Notes: generated from the letters alone by a model not told the origin. Shown: positions 8,875 through 20,140, counted from the stretch's first letter. The stretch is 64,000 bases of DNA from Vreelandella zhuhanensis (GCF_009793355.1 NZ_WTKP01000007.1:62001-126000); one strand, 5' to 3'. A program made the numbers and translations.

Positions 8875-8911
8875 GTAACAAGTTACTACCCTGGCATGCA
8901 CAATGTGCATG
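8875..8911 (+). promoter_or_regulatory. Two palindromes upstream of rstA
   Basis: GTAAC-AA-GTTAC at 8875-8886 and CATGCACAATGTGCATG (8-bp arms around one base) at 8895-8911 lie 38-75 bases before the rstA start. The minus strand of the first reads CTTGTTACA, which contains the GTTACA half of the E. coli RstA box. Autoregulation is possible; the proteins that bind are not known. Confidence 0.4.
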
Positions 8912-8949
8912 TGAGATAACAAATTAGCCCCATGGAGTGAAAAAAGCGG

Positions 8950-9708
8950 ATGGTGGATCACTTGGAACAACAATTTCAGGCACTGGGATCACAAGAGTCT
9001 GCGGTGCCTGACTATCCTGATCAGGACCACATCCTGATCATTGAAGACGACCAGCGTCTGGCCGAGTTGACCCGTGATTATCTCCAAGCCAATGGCTTTC
9101 AGGTCACCTTGGAAGCCGATGGCAGCAAGGGAGTGGATCGCATACTGACCTTGCAGCCGGATCTGGTGATTTTGGACTTAATGTTGCCGGGAGAAGACGG
9201 CCTTTCCGTCTGCCGTCGGGTGCGTCCCAACTACGCTGGACCGATCATGATGCTGACCGCTCGCACCGATGATCTCGATCAAGTGCTGGGGCTGGAAATG
9301 GGCGCGGATGATTATGTGTCCAAGCCGGTTCAGCCACGCGTGTTGCTGGCCCGTATGCGGGCACTGCTGCGACGAGCCGATGCGCCGGCCCCGGGCGGCG
9401 AAATGCGGTTGAAATTTGAGAATCTGGAAATCGACAACGCCACTCGCGAAGCCTGGCTTCAGGGCGAACGAATTGATTTGACCAGCGCTGAATTCGACCT
9501 GCTATGGCTGCTGGCGCGCAATGCAGGGCGCGTTCTGACTCGCGAGGAAATTTTCAGCGAGTTGCGTGGCATCAAATATGATGGTCAGGATCGTTCGATT
9601 GATGTGAGGGTTTCGCGCATTCGCCCCAAGATCGGTGACGACCCCAACCAGCCGCACCGGATCAAGACCGTGCGCAGTAAAGGATACCTGTTCGTCAAGG
9701 ATGGCTAA
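8950..9708 (+). CDS. rstA: RstA-like OmpR-family response regulator
   Basis: 252 aa. The receiver domain starts near residue 27 (ILIIEDDQRL) after an N-terminal extension. The phospho-acceptor Asp is in VILDLMLPGEDG, with conserved Thr in MMLTARTD and Lys in VSKPVQP. The winged-helix domain contains LRGIKYDGQDRSIDVRVSR and ends KTVRSKGYLFV, a very RstA-like signature. An internal start nearer the receiver cannot be excluded, because the Shine-Dalgarno (GGAGTG) is about a dozen bases from ATG 8950. The kinase gene starts four bases after the stop. In P. aeruginosa a similar pair also sits divergent from nrdA. Confidence 0.88.
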   Translation: MVDHLEQQFQALGSQESAVPDYPDQDHILIIEDDQRLAELTRDYLQANGFQVTLEADGSKGVDRILTLQPDLVILDLMLPGEDGLSVCRRVRPNYAGPIMMLTARTDDLDQVLGLEMGADDYVSKPVQPRVLLARMRALLRRADAPAPGGEMRLKFENLEIDNATREAWLQGERIDLTSAEFDLLWLLARNAGRVLTREEIFSELRGIKYDGQDRSIDVRVSRIRPKIGDDPNQPHRIKTVRSKGYLFVKDG

Positions 9709-9711
9709 TTG

Positions 9712-11307
9712 ATGCGGCGCTTGTTGTCCCATGGCACTTTCCTGCGTTTTTATGTATTGCTCGGGTTGGCGCTGTTGATGCTGTTTCTCCTGGCATTGTC
9801 AGGGCGAATGCTGATCGAACAAGTACGTAACGAAGACCACCGGGAACAACTGGTGGCATTGCCCATGTCGCTGTTGACACAAGCGCTCGCCAATGAGCCC
9901 GAGGCATCCCGGGAAGAAGTATTGGCTGACTATGCCCGGCAACTGGACATGGACCTGTCATTGCTTCCGATCGAAGAACTCGGTGGTCAGTATTTCGCCC
10001 GTGCCCGTCTCGCACGCGGGCAGGTATTGGTCAACAATGGTTCGGGCGACACCTGGGAACTACAACAGCAGTTGCCTGAAATGCCTTGGGTACTTCAGGC
10101 CGAGTTGCCCGGCTGGAGCGAACGCCAGTGGCAGGGCATGATGCGCTTGTTGGGTAACTGGCTGGCTAGCGTCAGCCGATCACAACGGGTCGAGCGCTTG
10201 GATATCCTGGAGCAGGGCGCATGGCCGCTGAGTTTGCTGCTGAAACCGCCCGAAGAAATAACTTCAGCTCAGCAGGCGCAACTCGAGCAAGGCCAAGTGG
10301 TCACGCAATTACTGTCGTATACGCTGGACGCCAAGTTGCTGTATCGCCTGCCGGGAGAGGCGCAGTGGTTACAGGCCGGGCCGGTCATCCGCCAGGAGTC
10401 GCTGCCGCTGAAGCTGCATTTGGCATTGTTGCTCGGCTTGATGGTGGTGCTGGCACTGATCATCTACCTGATCATGCGCAGTATCGAAACCCGTATGTCG
10501 CGGTTGGAACTGGCCGCCACGCGCATCGCCAGCGGGCGCCTGGAAACCCGGGTGAAGGTGGAAAGCGGCGATTTTCTGGGCCGTCTGGGGATGGCGTTCA
10601 ATGGCATGGCCAATCAGGTACAGTCTTTGTTGCGTGGTCAGCAGGAAATGATTCGCGCTGTCTCACATGAATTGCGCACCCCGGTGGCACGTATCCGTTT
10701 TGCCGTCCAGATGGTCGAAGACATGACCGAGGAGCCGGCGATTCGGCGCCAACTGCAAGGCATCGATGGCGACATTTCCGAACTTGACGATCTGGTCGAC
10801 GAGATTCTCACCTATGCCCGCCTGGGCAGCGAGTCGATCAACGGCGCGGAAATGCAAACCGCACTGATAGACTGCGGGGCCATGGCAGAGCGAGTCATCG
10901 AGACGCTTTCACCCTTGCATGAGAACTTGTCGCTGCAGCTGGTGCACGATGACGATGTCGAATTGAGTGTGGAACCACGTTACTTGCAGCGCGCCCTGCA
11001 GAACTTGGTCAGCAATGCCTGCCGCTATGCCCAGTCGCGAGTGGTTATCCGGTTATACGACGAGCCTCATCTGGTGCGTATCGATGTCGAAGATGACGGC
11101 CCCGGTGTGCCGGAGGAGGCGCGTGCCGAGATATTCAAGCCTTTTGCCCGGCTTGATGACAGCCGAGCGCGCAGCTCTGGGGGATACGGCTTGGGGCTCT
11201 CGATCGTGGAAAAGATCATGGCTTGGCACGGGGGCAGCGTGACCGTGGATCAAAGCCCTGAGTTGCAAGGTGCCCGCTTTACGCTGTTGCTTCCCCGCCG
11301 TGAATGA
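9712..11307 (+). CDS. rstB: RstB-like sensor histidine kinase
   Basis: 531 aa from ATG 9712 (the codon before it is TTG). TM1 is at about residues 10-32, a periplasmic domain of about 200 residues follows, and TM2 is at about 230-255 (LALLLGLMVVLALIIYLIM). Then come HAMP, HisKA with the phosphorylated His in RAVSHELRTPVARIRF, and the HATPase_c N box (NLVSNACRYA), G1 (DDGPGVP) and G2 (GGYGLGLSIVEKI). It is longer than E. coli RstB (433 aa), mostly in the periplasmic part. Partner of the upstream regulator; its stop is six bases from the convergent metR stop. Confidence 0.87.
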   Translation: MRRLLSHGTFLRFYVLLGLALLMLFLLALSGRMLIEQVRNEDHREQLVALPMSLLTQALANEPEASREEVLADYARQLDMDLSLLPIEELGGQYFARARLARGQVLVNNGSGDTWELQQQLPEMPWVLQAELPGWSERQWQGMMRLLGNWLASVSRSQRVERLDILEQGAWPLSLLLKPPEEITSAQQAQLEQGQVVTQLLSYTLDAKLLYRLPGEAQWLQAGPVIRQESLPLKLHLALLLGLMVVLALIIYLIMRSIETRMSRLELAATRIASGRLETRVKVESGDFLGRLGMAFNGMANQVQSLLRGQQEMIRAVSHELRTPVARIRFAVQMVEDMTEEPAIRRQLQGIDGDISELDDLVDEILTYARLGSESINGAEMQTALIDCGAMAERVIETLSPLHENLSLQLVHDDDVELSVEPRYLQRALQNLVSNACRYAQSRVVIRLYDEPHLVRIDVEDDGPGVPEEARAEIFKPFARLDDSRARSSGGYGLGLSIVEKIMAWHGGSVTVDQSPELQGARFTLLLPRRE

Positions 11308-11313
11308 TACGGC

Positions 11314-12228
11314 TCAGGCCGGTTTGATACCTTCGAGTACTGCAAACGAGGTTTCCCGGGCGGTACGCAGGAAATCCTCCATCCAGGGTGCTTTTCGATT
11401 TTCTTCGCGCAATGCCGCGTAAAGGGTTCCCCATACGCCCTCGCGCCCCAGGCCCACCGCACTCACGTAATTGCGCTCCAGATACTCGGTCAATGCCCAG
11501 CTGGGCAAGGCGCAGACTCCCCGTCCACTGGCCACCAGTTGCATCATCATGATGGTCAACTCAGCGGTACGTATCTCTTTGGGACGTACGCCGGCGGGAT
11601 CGAGAAACTGCGTAAACACATCCAGCCGTGAGTGCTCCACCGGATAAGTGATCAAGGTTTCCTCTCGCAGGTCTTGGGCGGTCACGAATGGCTTTGCCGC
11701 AAGCGCATGCTGACGAGCCACTGCCAGTAAGCCCTCATAGCGAAACAAGGGTTCATAGTGCACACCGGTAATCGGCTGGGGGTCGGCGGTGATCACCAGG
11801 TCGAGTTGTTCCCGGGCAAGAGCCGGCAGCGGGTCGAAATGATGGCCACTGGGAATATCGATTTCCACTTCCGGCCAATGGTTACGAAAATGATCCACGG
11901 TGGGCATCAGCCATTGAAAACAGCTGTGGCACTCGATGGCCATATGCAACCGCCCCTGCTCGGTGCCCGCCAGGCGTGCCAGGTCGCGTTCGGCCATGCG
12001 TACCTGGGGTAATACCTGATCGCCCAGGGCGAGCAAGCGCAGCCCGGCACGGGTAAATTCCACCGGCCGCGTCTTGCGCACGAAGAGTGTGCTTTCCAGA
12101 CGGGCTTCCAGGTCCTTGAGTTGATGCGAAAGCGCGGATTGGGTGAGATGCACGCGGTCGGCGGCTTCCACCAGGGAGCCGGTTTCGCGCAGGGCGGCCA
12201 GGGTTCTCAGGTGACGTAACTCGATCAT
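11314..12228 (-). CDS. metR: LysR-type activator of methionine genes
   Basis: 304 aa. The N-terminal winged HTH (residues 1-60: LRHLRTLAALRETGSLVEAADRV and LTQSALSHQLKDLE) is followed by a LysR effector domain (about residues 90-295) with MAIECHSCFQWLMP, the MetR-type start of that domain. MetR uses homocysteine as coactivator. The gene is divergent from metE and a MetR-box match sits three bases upstream of its start, suggesting control of both genes. Confidence 0.93.
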   Translation of the reverse strand: MIELRHLRTLAALRETGSLVEAADRVHLTQSALSHQLKDLEARLESTLFVRKTRPVEFTRAGLRLLALGDQVLPQVRMAERDLARLAGTEQGRLHMAIECHSCFQWLMPTVDHFRNHWPEVEIDIPSGHHFDPLPALAREQLDLVITADPQPITGVHYEPLFRYEGLLAVARQHALAAKPFVTAQDLREETLITYPVEHSRLDVFTQFLDPAGVRPKEIRTAELTIMMMQLVASGRGVCALPSWALTEYLERNYVSAVGLGREGVWGTLYAALREENRKAPWMEDFLRTARETSFAVLEGIKPA

Positions 12229-12231
12229 AAG

Positions 12232-12244
12232 TGAATTTCATTCA
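12232..12244. promoter_or_regulatory. MetR box in the metR-metE gap
   Basis: TGAATTTCATTCA matches TGAA-N5-TTCA, the known MetR consensus. A second, one-base-shorter site, TGAAATTATTCA, lies at 12300-12311, near the metE start. The first would block metR transcription when bound (autorepression); placement relative to the metE start site is unknown. Confidence 0.7.
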
Positions 12245-12328
12245 TGGTTATCATTAATAGGTTTAGTTTGATTCACAATCACGTGGCTTGCAGACTGTGT
12301 GAAATTATTCACGTTGAAAGGTTTCATC

Positions 12329-14626
12329 ATGACAGTTTCTCATATTCTGGGCTATCCACGCATTGGCGCGCAGCGCGAATTGAAAAAAGCCACGGAAGCC
12401 TACTGGAAAGGCGATCAAGATCGCGAGGCCCTGGAATATGTCGGACGTGACTTGCGTGCCCGCCACTGGGCGGCGCAGCGCCATGCCGGGCTGGATTGGG
12501 TCAGCGTGGGCGATTTCGCCTTCTACGATCAGGTGCTGAATGTTTCCGCTTTGCTGGGGGCTGTGCCGGAACGCTTTGCCGCTCAGCAGGAACTGGCCGC
12601 GGGCGACGTTAGCCTGGATACCACCTTTCGCATGGCCCGCGGTCGGGCGCCCAGCGGTACCCCGGCGGCAGCTTGCGAAATGACCAAGTATTTCGATACC
12701 AATTATCACTACCTGGTCCCCGAGCTTCATGAACACCAGCGCTTTCAGCTGGCGTCCACTCGCTTGTTCGATGAAGTGGACGAGGCGCACCAGGCCGGAC
12801 ATTCGGTGAAGGTGACCTTGACCGGGCCCCTGACCTGGTTGTGGTTGGGCAAGGAAAAAGGCCAGGCGTTCGACCGTTTGACGCTGCTGGAAGAGGTGGT
12901 CGAGGTCTACGGCGAGGTACTCAATCGCTTGGCAGCACAGGGAGTGGAATGGGTGCAGCTCGATGAACCCGCCCTGGTGCAGGATTTGCCCCTGGCCTGG
13001 CAGCAAGCTTATGAACGTGCCTATCACCGCCTTCAGGCGGCACCGCTCAAACTGATGGTGGCCACTTACTTTGGCGGCTTGGGCGATAATCTGTCGCTTG
13101 CGACGCGCCTGCCAGTGGCCGGGTTGCATGTCGATGCGGTGCGGGCAGCGGATGAACTTACCCATGTGATCGATCGTCTCGGTCCGCATCAAGTGCTCTC
13201 GGTGGGGCTGGTGGATGGACGTAATATCTGGCGAGCGGATCTGGCGGCCTTGTGGGAACGCTTCATGTCGGTAAAGGTACGCCTGGGCAATCGCCTATGG
13301 CTGGCCCCGAGCTGTTCGTTGTTGCATGTGCCGGTGGACCTTGCGCTTGAAAGCGACTTGGATAATCAGCTGAAAAGCTGGCTGGCGTTTGCCCGGCAGA
13401 AACTCGATGAAGTGGTCAGCCTTTCTCGTTTGCTGGACAACCGGGCTACCGCCGAGGATGAAACTCGCCTGGACGCAGCCACCCGCGCCCTGGATGAACG
13501 ACGCGACTCCGAGCGGACCTGCCGCAAGACGGTAAGAGCCCGCCTGGCGGCCATACAGCTTGCCGATAGCGCGCGTAGCAGCGCCTATGCCCAACGCGCC
13601 CTGGCCCAGCGGCGCAAACTTGATCTACCGCTGTTTCCCACCACCACGATCGGCTCCTTTCCGCAAACCCAGGATATCCGTGCGGCGCGCCGGGCGTTCA
13701 AGGCAAAGACCCTGGGGCGTGAAGCTTACGAGGCGCGCATGCGTGAGGAAATCGCCTATAGCGTCGCGCGCCAGGAAGCCTTGGAGCTGGATATACCGGT
13801 ACATGGCGAAGCCGAGCGCAACGATATGGTCGAGTATTTCGGTGAACGGCTGGAGGGATTCGCCTTTACCCGGTTCGGCTGGGTACAGAGCTACGGTTCA
13901 CGCTGCGTCAAGCCGCCGGTCATTTATGGGGATGTCAGCCGTCCGGCACCCATGACGGTGCGCTGGAGTGAATACGCCCAGACACTGACCGACAAGCCCA
14001 TGAAAGGCATGCTTACCGGGCCGGTGACGATTCTGCACTGGTCCTTCGTGCGCGACGACCAGCCCCGCGAGACCACCTGCCGTCAGATTGCGTTGGCGCT
14101 ACGCGATGAGGTGGTGGACCTTGAACGAGCGGGCATCAGCATCATTCAGATTGATGAACCGGCATTGCGCGAAGGGCTGCCGCTGCGCCAGGGGCAATGG
14201 CAGGCTTACCTGAATTGGGCGGTGGAATGCTTCAAGTTGAGCGCCTCCGGGGTGCGCGACGAGACACAGATCCATACGCATATGTGTTATTCGGAATTCA
14301 ACGATATTATCGGGGCGATTGCCGCACTGGACGCCGATGTAATCACCATCGAAACCTCGCGTTCGGATATGGAGCTATTGGCGGCCTTTCAGGACTTCGC
14401 CTATCCCAACGAGATTGGCCCCGGTGTCTACGATATCCACACCCCCAATATTCCCGAGGTAGCCTGGATGGTGCAGTTGATGGAAAAAGCGCTGGAGAAG
14501 ATTCCTGCCGAGCGGCTGTGGGTCAATCCTGATTGCGGGTTGAAAACCCGTCACTGGGAAGAAGTCGAGCCGGCCCTGGCTAATATGGTGGAGGCCGCGA
14601 AAGTTCTGCGTAAACGTTACGCCTGA
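12329..14626 (+). CDS. metE: Cobalamin-independent methionine synthase
   Basis: 765 aa from ATG 12329 ([21 protein letters not shown]), preceded by AAAGG; an in-frame GTG 30 bases upstream overlaps the MetR-like site and is unlikely. Duplicated beta-barrel architecture. The C-terminal half carries the zinc ligands: His and Cys in [10 protein letters not shown], Glu further on, and Cys in [16 protein letters not shown] near residue 435 marks the start of the catalytic barrel. It methylates homocysteine from 5-methyl-tetrahydropteroyltriglutamate in the cytoplasm. Activation by the divergent MetR is expected. Confidence 0.97.
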   Translation: MTVSHILGYPRIGAQRELKKATEAYWKGDQDREALEYVGRDLRARHWAAQRHAGLDWVSVGDFAFYDQVLNVSALLGAVPERFAAQQELAAGDVSLDTTFRMARGRAPSGTPAAACEMTKYFDTNYHYLVPELHEHQRFQLASTRLFDEVDEAHQAGHSVKVTLTGPLTWLWLGKEKGQAFDRLTLLEEVVEVYGEVLNRLAAQGVEWVQLDEPALVQDLPLAWQQAYERAYHRLQAAPLKLMVATYFGGLGDNLSLATRLPVAGLHVDAVRAADELTHVIDRLGPHQVLSVGLVDGRNIWRADLAALWERFMSVKVRLGNRLWLAPSCSLLHVPVDLALESDLDNQLKSWLAFARQKLDEVVSLSRLLDNRATAEDETRLDAATRALDERRDSERTCRKTVRARLAAIQLADSARSSAYAQRALAQRRKLDLPLFPTTTIGSFPQTQDIRAARRAFKAKTLGREAYEARMREEIAYSVARQEALELDIPVHGEAERNDMVEYFGERLEGFAFTRFGWVQSYGSRCVKPPVIYGDVSRPAPMTVRWSEYAQTLTDKPMKGMLTGPVTILHWSFVRDDQPRETTCRQIALALRDEVVDLERAGISIIQIDEPALREGLPLRQGQWQAYLNWAVECFKLSASGVRDETQIHTHMCYSEFNDIIGAIAALDADVITIETSRSDMELLAAFQDFAYPNEIGPGVYDIHTPNIPEVAWMVQLMEKALEKIPAERLWVNPDCGLKTRHWEEVEPALANMVEAAKVLRKRYA

Positions 14627-14641
14627 CCGGCAGATGATAGA

Positions 14642-16825
14642 TCAACTTTTTGAGGCATAGGCGTAAAGCAGCGTTTCCTGAGCACTGATGGGAGCGCTGC
14701 CGTTCGGGCACTGAAGCTCATATTGCCCGTCGGATTGCAGCCGCCAGCTCTGGCAGTTGTCCACCAGGTAGGTTTCCAGGTCCTTGCGCACCCGGGTGGC
14801 GATTTTCTTTTCCAGCAGGGGAAAGCAGGTTTCCACCCGGTGAAACATGTTACGCGCCATCAGGTCGGCGCTCGAGCACCAGATTTCCGGCTCGTCATCG
14901 TTATGAAAATGAAACACGCGGGTGTGCTCCAGAAAGCGCCCGATAATCGAGCGTACCCGTATGTTGTCCGAGATACCCGGCACCCCAGGGCGTAGGCAGC
15001 ACATGCCGCGAATGATCAGGTCGCACTCGACCCCCGCCTGAGACGCCCGGTAAAGCGCTCGGATCAGTTTGGGCTCGGTCAGGGAATTGCACTTGATGAT
15101 GATGTGAGCGCGCTTGCCTTGCTGGGCGTGCTGTGCTTCGCGCTCGATCATTTCCACCAATCGTTCATGCAGAGTGAAAGGTGCATGCAGCAGGGTATCG
15201 ATACGCCTTGCCTTGCCCATACCGGAGAGCTGCTGAAAGACCTTGTGAACATCGCTACACAGCCTGGGATTGGCGGTGAGCAGACTGTAGTCGGTATATA
15301 GCTTGGCAGTTTTGGAATGATAGTTGCCGGTGCCCAGATGGGCATAGTGGCGCAGCTTGCCTTTTTCACGTCGCACGATATGCAGCATTTTGGCATGGGT
15401 CTTGTAGGCCATGATGCCGTAAATCACGATGGCGCCGGCTTCCTGCAGCCGAGAGGCGAGTACCAGGTTGTCGGCTTCATCGAAACGTGCGCGAAGCTCG
15501 ATCACCACCGTGACTTCCTTGCCTTGGCTTGCGGCGTCCACCAAGGCGCTGACAATCGGCGATTCGGCGCCGGTACGGTATAGCGTCTGCTTGATGGCGA
15601 GCACATTCGGATCGCGTGCCGCCTCGCGCAACAGGTCTTCGATCGGCGTGAACGACTGAAAAGGATGGTGCAGCAGGATATCGTGCTTGGCGATGGCCTG
15701 GAACAAGCTGCCGCTCTTGAGCGAATTGGGAATACTGGGAGTGAAGGGGCGATAGACCAGGTCCGGCCTGTCGACGTCTCCCAGTACCGCCATCATGCGA
15801 GTCAGGTTGACCGGGCCTTCGACGAGGTACAGATCGTCCGGCCCCAGTTCGAATTGTGTCAGCAGAAAATCAATCAAGTCGGCCGGGCAGTTTTCCGCCA
15901 CTTCCAGGCGTACCCCATTGCCATAGCGACGCGCGAGCAATTCACCGCGTAGCGCCGAGGCCAGATCGGAGACTTCTTCGGGGTCGACACTCATGTCGGC
16001 ATTGCGCGTCAGTCGGAACTGATAGCAACCGCGCACGCTCATGCCGGGAAACAGCTCGTCAGCATGGGCGTGGATCATCGAAGACAAGAAGACGTATTCG
16101 GAGAAACCTTCCTCGCAAAGGGCCTTGGGCAGGGCCATCAAGCGGGGCAGTGAACGTGGGGCGGGAAGGATTGCCATCCCACCGGCGCGTCCGAAGGCAT
16201 CCTTGCCTTCCAGCCTGACGATGAAATTCAGGCTTTTGTTGACCAGGCGAGGAAAAGGATGCGACGGGTCCAGCCCGATGGGGCTGATCACCGGCATGAT
16301 TTCGTTATCGAAGAACTCGCGCACCCAGGCCTTTTGCTCGCTTGTCCAGTGATCACGCCGTCGAAAGCGCAGTCCCTGGGCTTCCAGTTGCGGCAGCAAG
16401 GTGTCGTTGAGTATCTGGTACTGGCGGATAATCTGCTGGTGGGCGATTTGCGAGATTTCCGCGAGTACCGCTTTGGGTAGCCGGCCGTCCGCGCCGGTGG
16501 TGTCATCGCCTAAAGCGATTTGATGCTTGAGCCCAGCCACCCTGATTTCAAAGAACTCGTCCATGTTGGAGGAGAAAATCAGCAGGAACATCAAGCGATT
16601 GAGCAATGGATGCGACTCATCGAGGGCCTGTTCGAGCACTCGGATGTTGAATTGCAGGTGGGAGAGCTCACGATTGAAATACAGCAACGGATCGTCGAGG
16701 TCGGTTTCCGGCACGGGGTGACGCGTCTGCACGCCGGTAGGGGTACGGTTGAGGCGCAAGGGTGCCGCCTCGCTTGCAGTGTCGCTGCTCTCGTTCTGGG
16801 AACCATCAATGGCTGAGTCTTGCAT
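14642..16825 (-). CDS. ppk: Polyphosphate kinase 1
   Basis: 727 aa from ATG 16825, which has CGGGAG seven bases upstream; a GTG 18 bases earlier is the alternative. The family start appears near residue 50 (LYFNRELSHLQFNIRVLEQA). The phosphorylated His is in AYKTHAKMLHI, and the second conserved His is in EHTRVFHFHND with SSADLMARN after it. It polymerises the ATP gamma-phosphate into polyphosphate reversibly. The N-terminal 45 residues are low complexity. It is convergent with metE with 15 bases between stops, so neither has room for its own terminator. Confidence 0.97.
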   Translation of the reverse strand: MQDSAIDGSQNESSDTASEAAPLRLNRTPTGVQTRHPVPETDLDDPLLYFNRELSHLQFNIRVLEQALDESHPLLNRLMFLLIFSSNMDEFFEIRVAGLKHQIALGDDTTGADGRLPKAVLAEISQIAHQQIIRQYQILNDTLLPQLEAQGLRFRRRDHWTSEQKAWVREFFDNEIMPVISPIGLDPSHPFPRLVNKSLNFIVRLEGKDAFGRAGGMAILPAPRSLPRLMALPKALCEEGFSEYVFLSSMIHAHADELFPGMSVRGCYQFRLTRNADMSVDPEEVSDLASALRGELLARRYGNGVRLEVAENCPADLIDFLLTQFELGPDDLYLVEGPVNLTRMMAVLGDVDRPDLVYRPFTPSIPNSLKSGSLFQAIAKHDILLHHPFQSFTPIEDLLREAARDPNVLAIKQTLYRTGAESPIVSALVDAASQGKEVTVVIELRARFDEADNLVLASRLQEAGAIVIYGIMAYKTHAKMLHIVRREKGKLRHYAHLGTGNYHSKTAKLYTDYSLLTANPRLCSDVHKVFQQLSGMGKARRIDTLLHAPFTLHERLVEMIEREAQHAQQGKRAHIIIKCNSLTEPKLIRALYRASQAGVECDLIIRGMCCLRPGVPGISDNIRVRSIIGRFLEHTRVFHFHNDDEPEIWCSSADLMARNMFHRVETCFPLLEKKIATRVRKDLETYLVDNCQSWRLQSDGQYELQCPNGSAPISAQETLLYAYASKS

Positions 16826-16948
16826 GTACGCGCTCCCGGTCACGCCCAGGCAGCTTTGGGGGCGAATATTGGTGAATATGAGTCGAGGTTAATCGACGCG
16901 GATGACAGCCAGATGACAGCGCCGTCATCACAAGCCCCGCTTGTCCGT

Positions 16949-18031
<1,083 letters not shown>

Positions 18032-18146
18032 TCAGCCGTGCTATCCGGCGAAAGCCGCCTTGTGGCCGGAGAAGAGACTCACTAAAGTGGACGATCGATT
18101 TATTCAGCATTGCCCATGGCGGCGACACCCAAACGAGGAAATAAAA

Positions 18147-18806
18147 ATGACCAAACAGGTGGCAGTGATCCTGGCAGGCTGTGGCGTGTTCGACGGCTCG
18201 GAAATTTATGAAACCACCTTGACGCTGCTGCGTCTGGACCAGTTGGGGATCGGTTATCGTTGCTTCGCCCCGGATATCGAGCAATATCAGGTGGTGAATC
18301 ATCTTACCCAGGCGCTGGAAGACGGCGAAAGCCGCAATGTGCTGAAAGAGGCCGCACGCCTGGCCCGTGGTGAGATCAGCGAGCTTGGAGAGCTCCAGGC
18401 CGATGATTACGACGCGGTGATCGTCCCCGGCGGTTTCGGGGTGGCCAAAAACCTCTCCGACTTTGCTCGGGCAGGCGACAACATGCAGGTGCTTGAGGCA
18501 CTCAAGGACGCTTTGGCGGGCTTTCGTGAAGATGCCAAGCCGATCGGCCTGATGTGTATCTCGCCGGTGTTGGTGCCGCGTTTGCTAGGCGAGGGCATTG
18601 CGGTGACTGTGGGCAACGACCCGGGCGTTTCCGGTGCCATCAGTGCCATGGGGGGGTTGCACCGTAGTTGCGGAGTAGAAGACATCGTCGTGGATCGAGA
18701 ACACCAGGTGGTGACCACACCGGCCTACATGCTGGCGACCAGAATCAGTGAAGCGGCTACCGGGATCTTCAAACTAGTGGATCGTATCGACGAAATGCTG
18801 ACCTGA
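18147..18806 (+). CDS. elbB: ElbB, DJ-1/PfpI-family glyoxalase-like protein
   Basis: 219 aa from ATG 18147, which follows GAGGAAATAAAA; a longer frame to 18060 lacks a ribosome-binding site. MTKQVAVILAGCGVFDGSEIYE is the hallmark start of ElbB. The nucleophile-elbow Cys lies in IGLMCISPVL. E. coli ElbB is 217 aa and has glyoxalase III activity; an old link to isoprenoid synthesis is weak. The 3' end is followed by a strong hairpin. Confidence 0.93.
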   Translation: MTKQVAVILAGCGVFDGSEIYETTLTLLRLDQLGIGYRCFAPDIEQYQVVNHLTQALEDGESRNVLKEAARLARGEISELGELQADDYDAVIVPGGFGVAKNLSDFARAGDNMQVLEALKDALAGFREDAKPIGLMCISPVLVPRLLGEGIAVTVGNDPGVSGAISAMGGLHRSCGVEDIVVDREHQVVTTPAYMLATRISEAATGIFKLVDRIDEMLT

Positions 18807-18818
18807 TAGCCTGACGCA

Positions 18819-18880
18819 CAACGGCCCCTCTATCTAAAAACGGCCTGTCTATTTGATCAATAGAGGGGCCGTTGCGGTTT
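18819..18880. terminator. Bidirectional terminator between elbB and tatC
   Basis: CAACGGCCCCTCTAT (18819-18833) pairs perfectly with 18860-18874 across a 26-base loop, then CGGTTTT. It lies between two convergent genes. The T-runs are short on both sides. Confidence 0.65.
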
Positions 18881-18914
18881 TACGGTACAGGAATTACGTT
18901 ATCTGACTGAGATG

Positions 18915-19697
18915 TCAGGCGTTTTTATCCTGTTCCTCGGCGGCATCTTTTTCCGCCCGACGCTTGCGTACCAGGCGGCCGAATAACAGCCCGACTTCAT
19001 AAAGCAGGTACATGGGTACTGCCAGCAAGCTCTGGGAAATAATATCCGGCGGCGTCAGCAGCATTCCAACGACGAAACACCCCAGGACGATGTAAGGGCG
19101 TTTTTTCGACAGGCTTTCCACCGTGGTGGCCCCGGAGGCGATCAGCAGAAAGGTGGCAATGGGGATTTCAAACGCCACACCAAAGGCGAAAAATAACTTG
19201 AGAACGAAGTTAAGATACTGATTTATATCGGTCATTACCGCCACGTTTTCCGGCCCGGTCTGGGTGAAAAACTGAAACAGCAGCGGAAATACCACGTAAT
19301 AGGCGAATGCCGCCCCGGTATAGAAAAGCGCTATGCTGGAGGCCAGGATCGGCACTGCCATGGCCTTTTCATTGTCGTAAAGCCCGGGTGCGACAAATGC
19401 CCATGCCTGATGCAACACATAGGGAATGGCGGCGAATACCGCCACCACCAGGGTCAGCTTGAATGGTGCCAGGAAGGGTGATGCCACTTCGGTGGCAATC
19501 ATCTGCGAGCCTGGCGGCAACAGCGCCATCAAAGGCTGGGCGACAAAGGAATAGATGTCGTTGGCAAACGAATACAGCCCCAGAAAAATGACCAGGATCA
19601 CCACCACCGCGCGCATCAGGCGCGAGCGTAGTTCGATCAAATGTTCAATCAAAGGGGCCTGGACTTGCTCTTTCTGCGAGTCGCCGGACGTGCTCAT
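18915..19697 (-). CDS. tatC: Twin-arginine translocase subunit TatC
   Basis: 260 aa inner-membrane protein with six hydrophobic segments. The N-terminal cytoplasmic motif HLIELRSRLMRAV and the first periplasmic loop (PLMALLPPGSQMIATEV) are TatC signatures; a charged C-terminal tail (RKRRAEKDAAEEQ) follows the last helix. TatC recognises RR signal peptides with TatB. The start overlaps the tatB stop by four bases. Last gene of the tatABC group. Confidence 0.97.
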   Translation of the reverse strand: MSTSGDSQKEQVQAPLIEHLIELRSRLMRAVVVILVIFLGLYSFANDIYSFVAQPLMALLPPGSQMIATEVASPFLAPFKLTLVVAVFAAIPYVLHQAWAFVAPGLYDNEKAMAVPILASSIALFYTGAAFAYYVVFPLLFQFFTQTGPENVAVMTDINQYLNFVLKLFFAFGVAFEIPIATFLLIASGATTVESLSKKRPYIVLGCFVVGMLLTPPDIISQSLLAVPMYLLYEVGLLFGRLVRKRRAEKDAAEEQDKNA

Positions 19698-20140
19698 CGG
19701 GAATCGGTATCCTTCTTGGCGGCCGAGGTATCATCGGATGATGCGGTGGGTATGTCTTCACGCACGGTAGCCAGAGCGTCGTCAAGCCGTGATGTAGCAC
19801 GCGCCACAGGATCCTCGGAGGGCGGTTCATTCTCCGACGTCTCGTTCGGGTTTTTCGTAGCATCCGAACGAGAAGGGGGGGTGTCCGCCAGGCTTTCGAC
19901 GTCCTGCTTGGCCTTCTTGAGGCTATCGTCGAGTTTTTGTTGTTGCTCGTTGAGCTTCTGGCGCAACTCTTCGGTTTCCAGCTGGGCGTTGATTTCACGC
20001 TGCATGCCGGACACCGTTCGCTTGACCTTGCCAATCCACAGGCCCACCGTACGCGCGGCGCGCGGAAGCCTCTCGGGACCCAGCACCAATAAGCTCACCA
20101 CACCGATGAGCAATAGCTCAAGAAAACCGATATCCAGCAT
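19694..20140 (-). CDS. tatB: Twin-arginine translocase subunit TatB
   Basis: 148 aa. One N-terminal membrane helix (MLDIGFLELLLIGVVSLLVLG) is followed by the conserved GPERLPRAARTVG hinge, an amphipathic helix and a long charged, partly coiled-coil tail with many Glu, Lys and Gln. The length and the E8/L/P pattern separate it from TatA. It begins three bases after the tatA stop and overlaps tatC. Confidence 0.96.
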   Translation of the reverse strand: MLDIGFLELLLIGVVSLLVLGPERLPRAARTVGLWIGKVKRTVSGMQREINAQLETEELRQKLNEQQQKLDDSLKKAKQDVESLADTPPSRSDATKNPNETSENEPPSEDPVARATSRLDDALATVREDIPTASSDDTSAAKKDTDSR

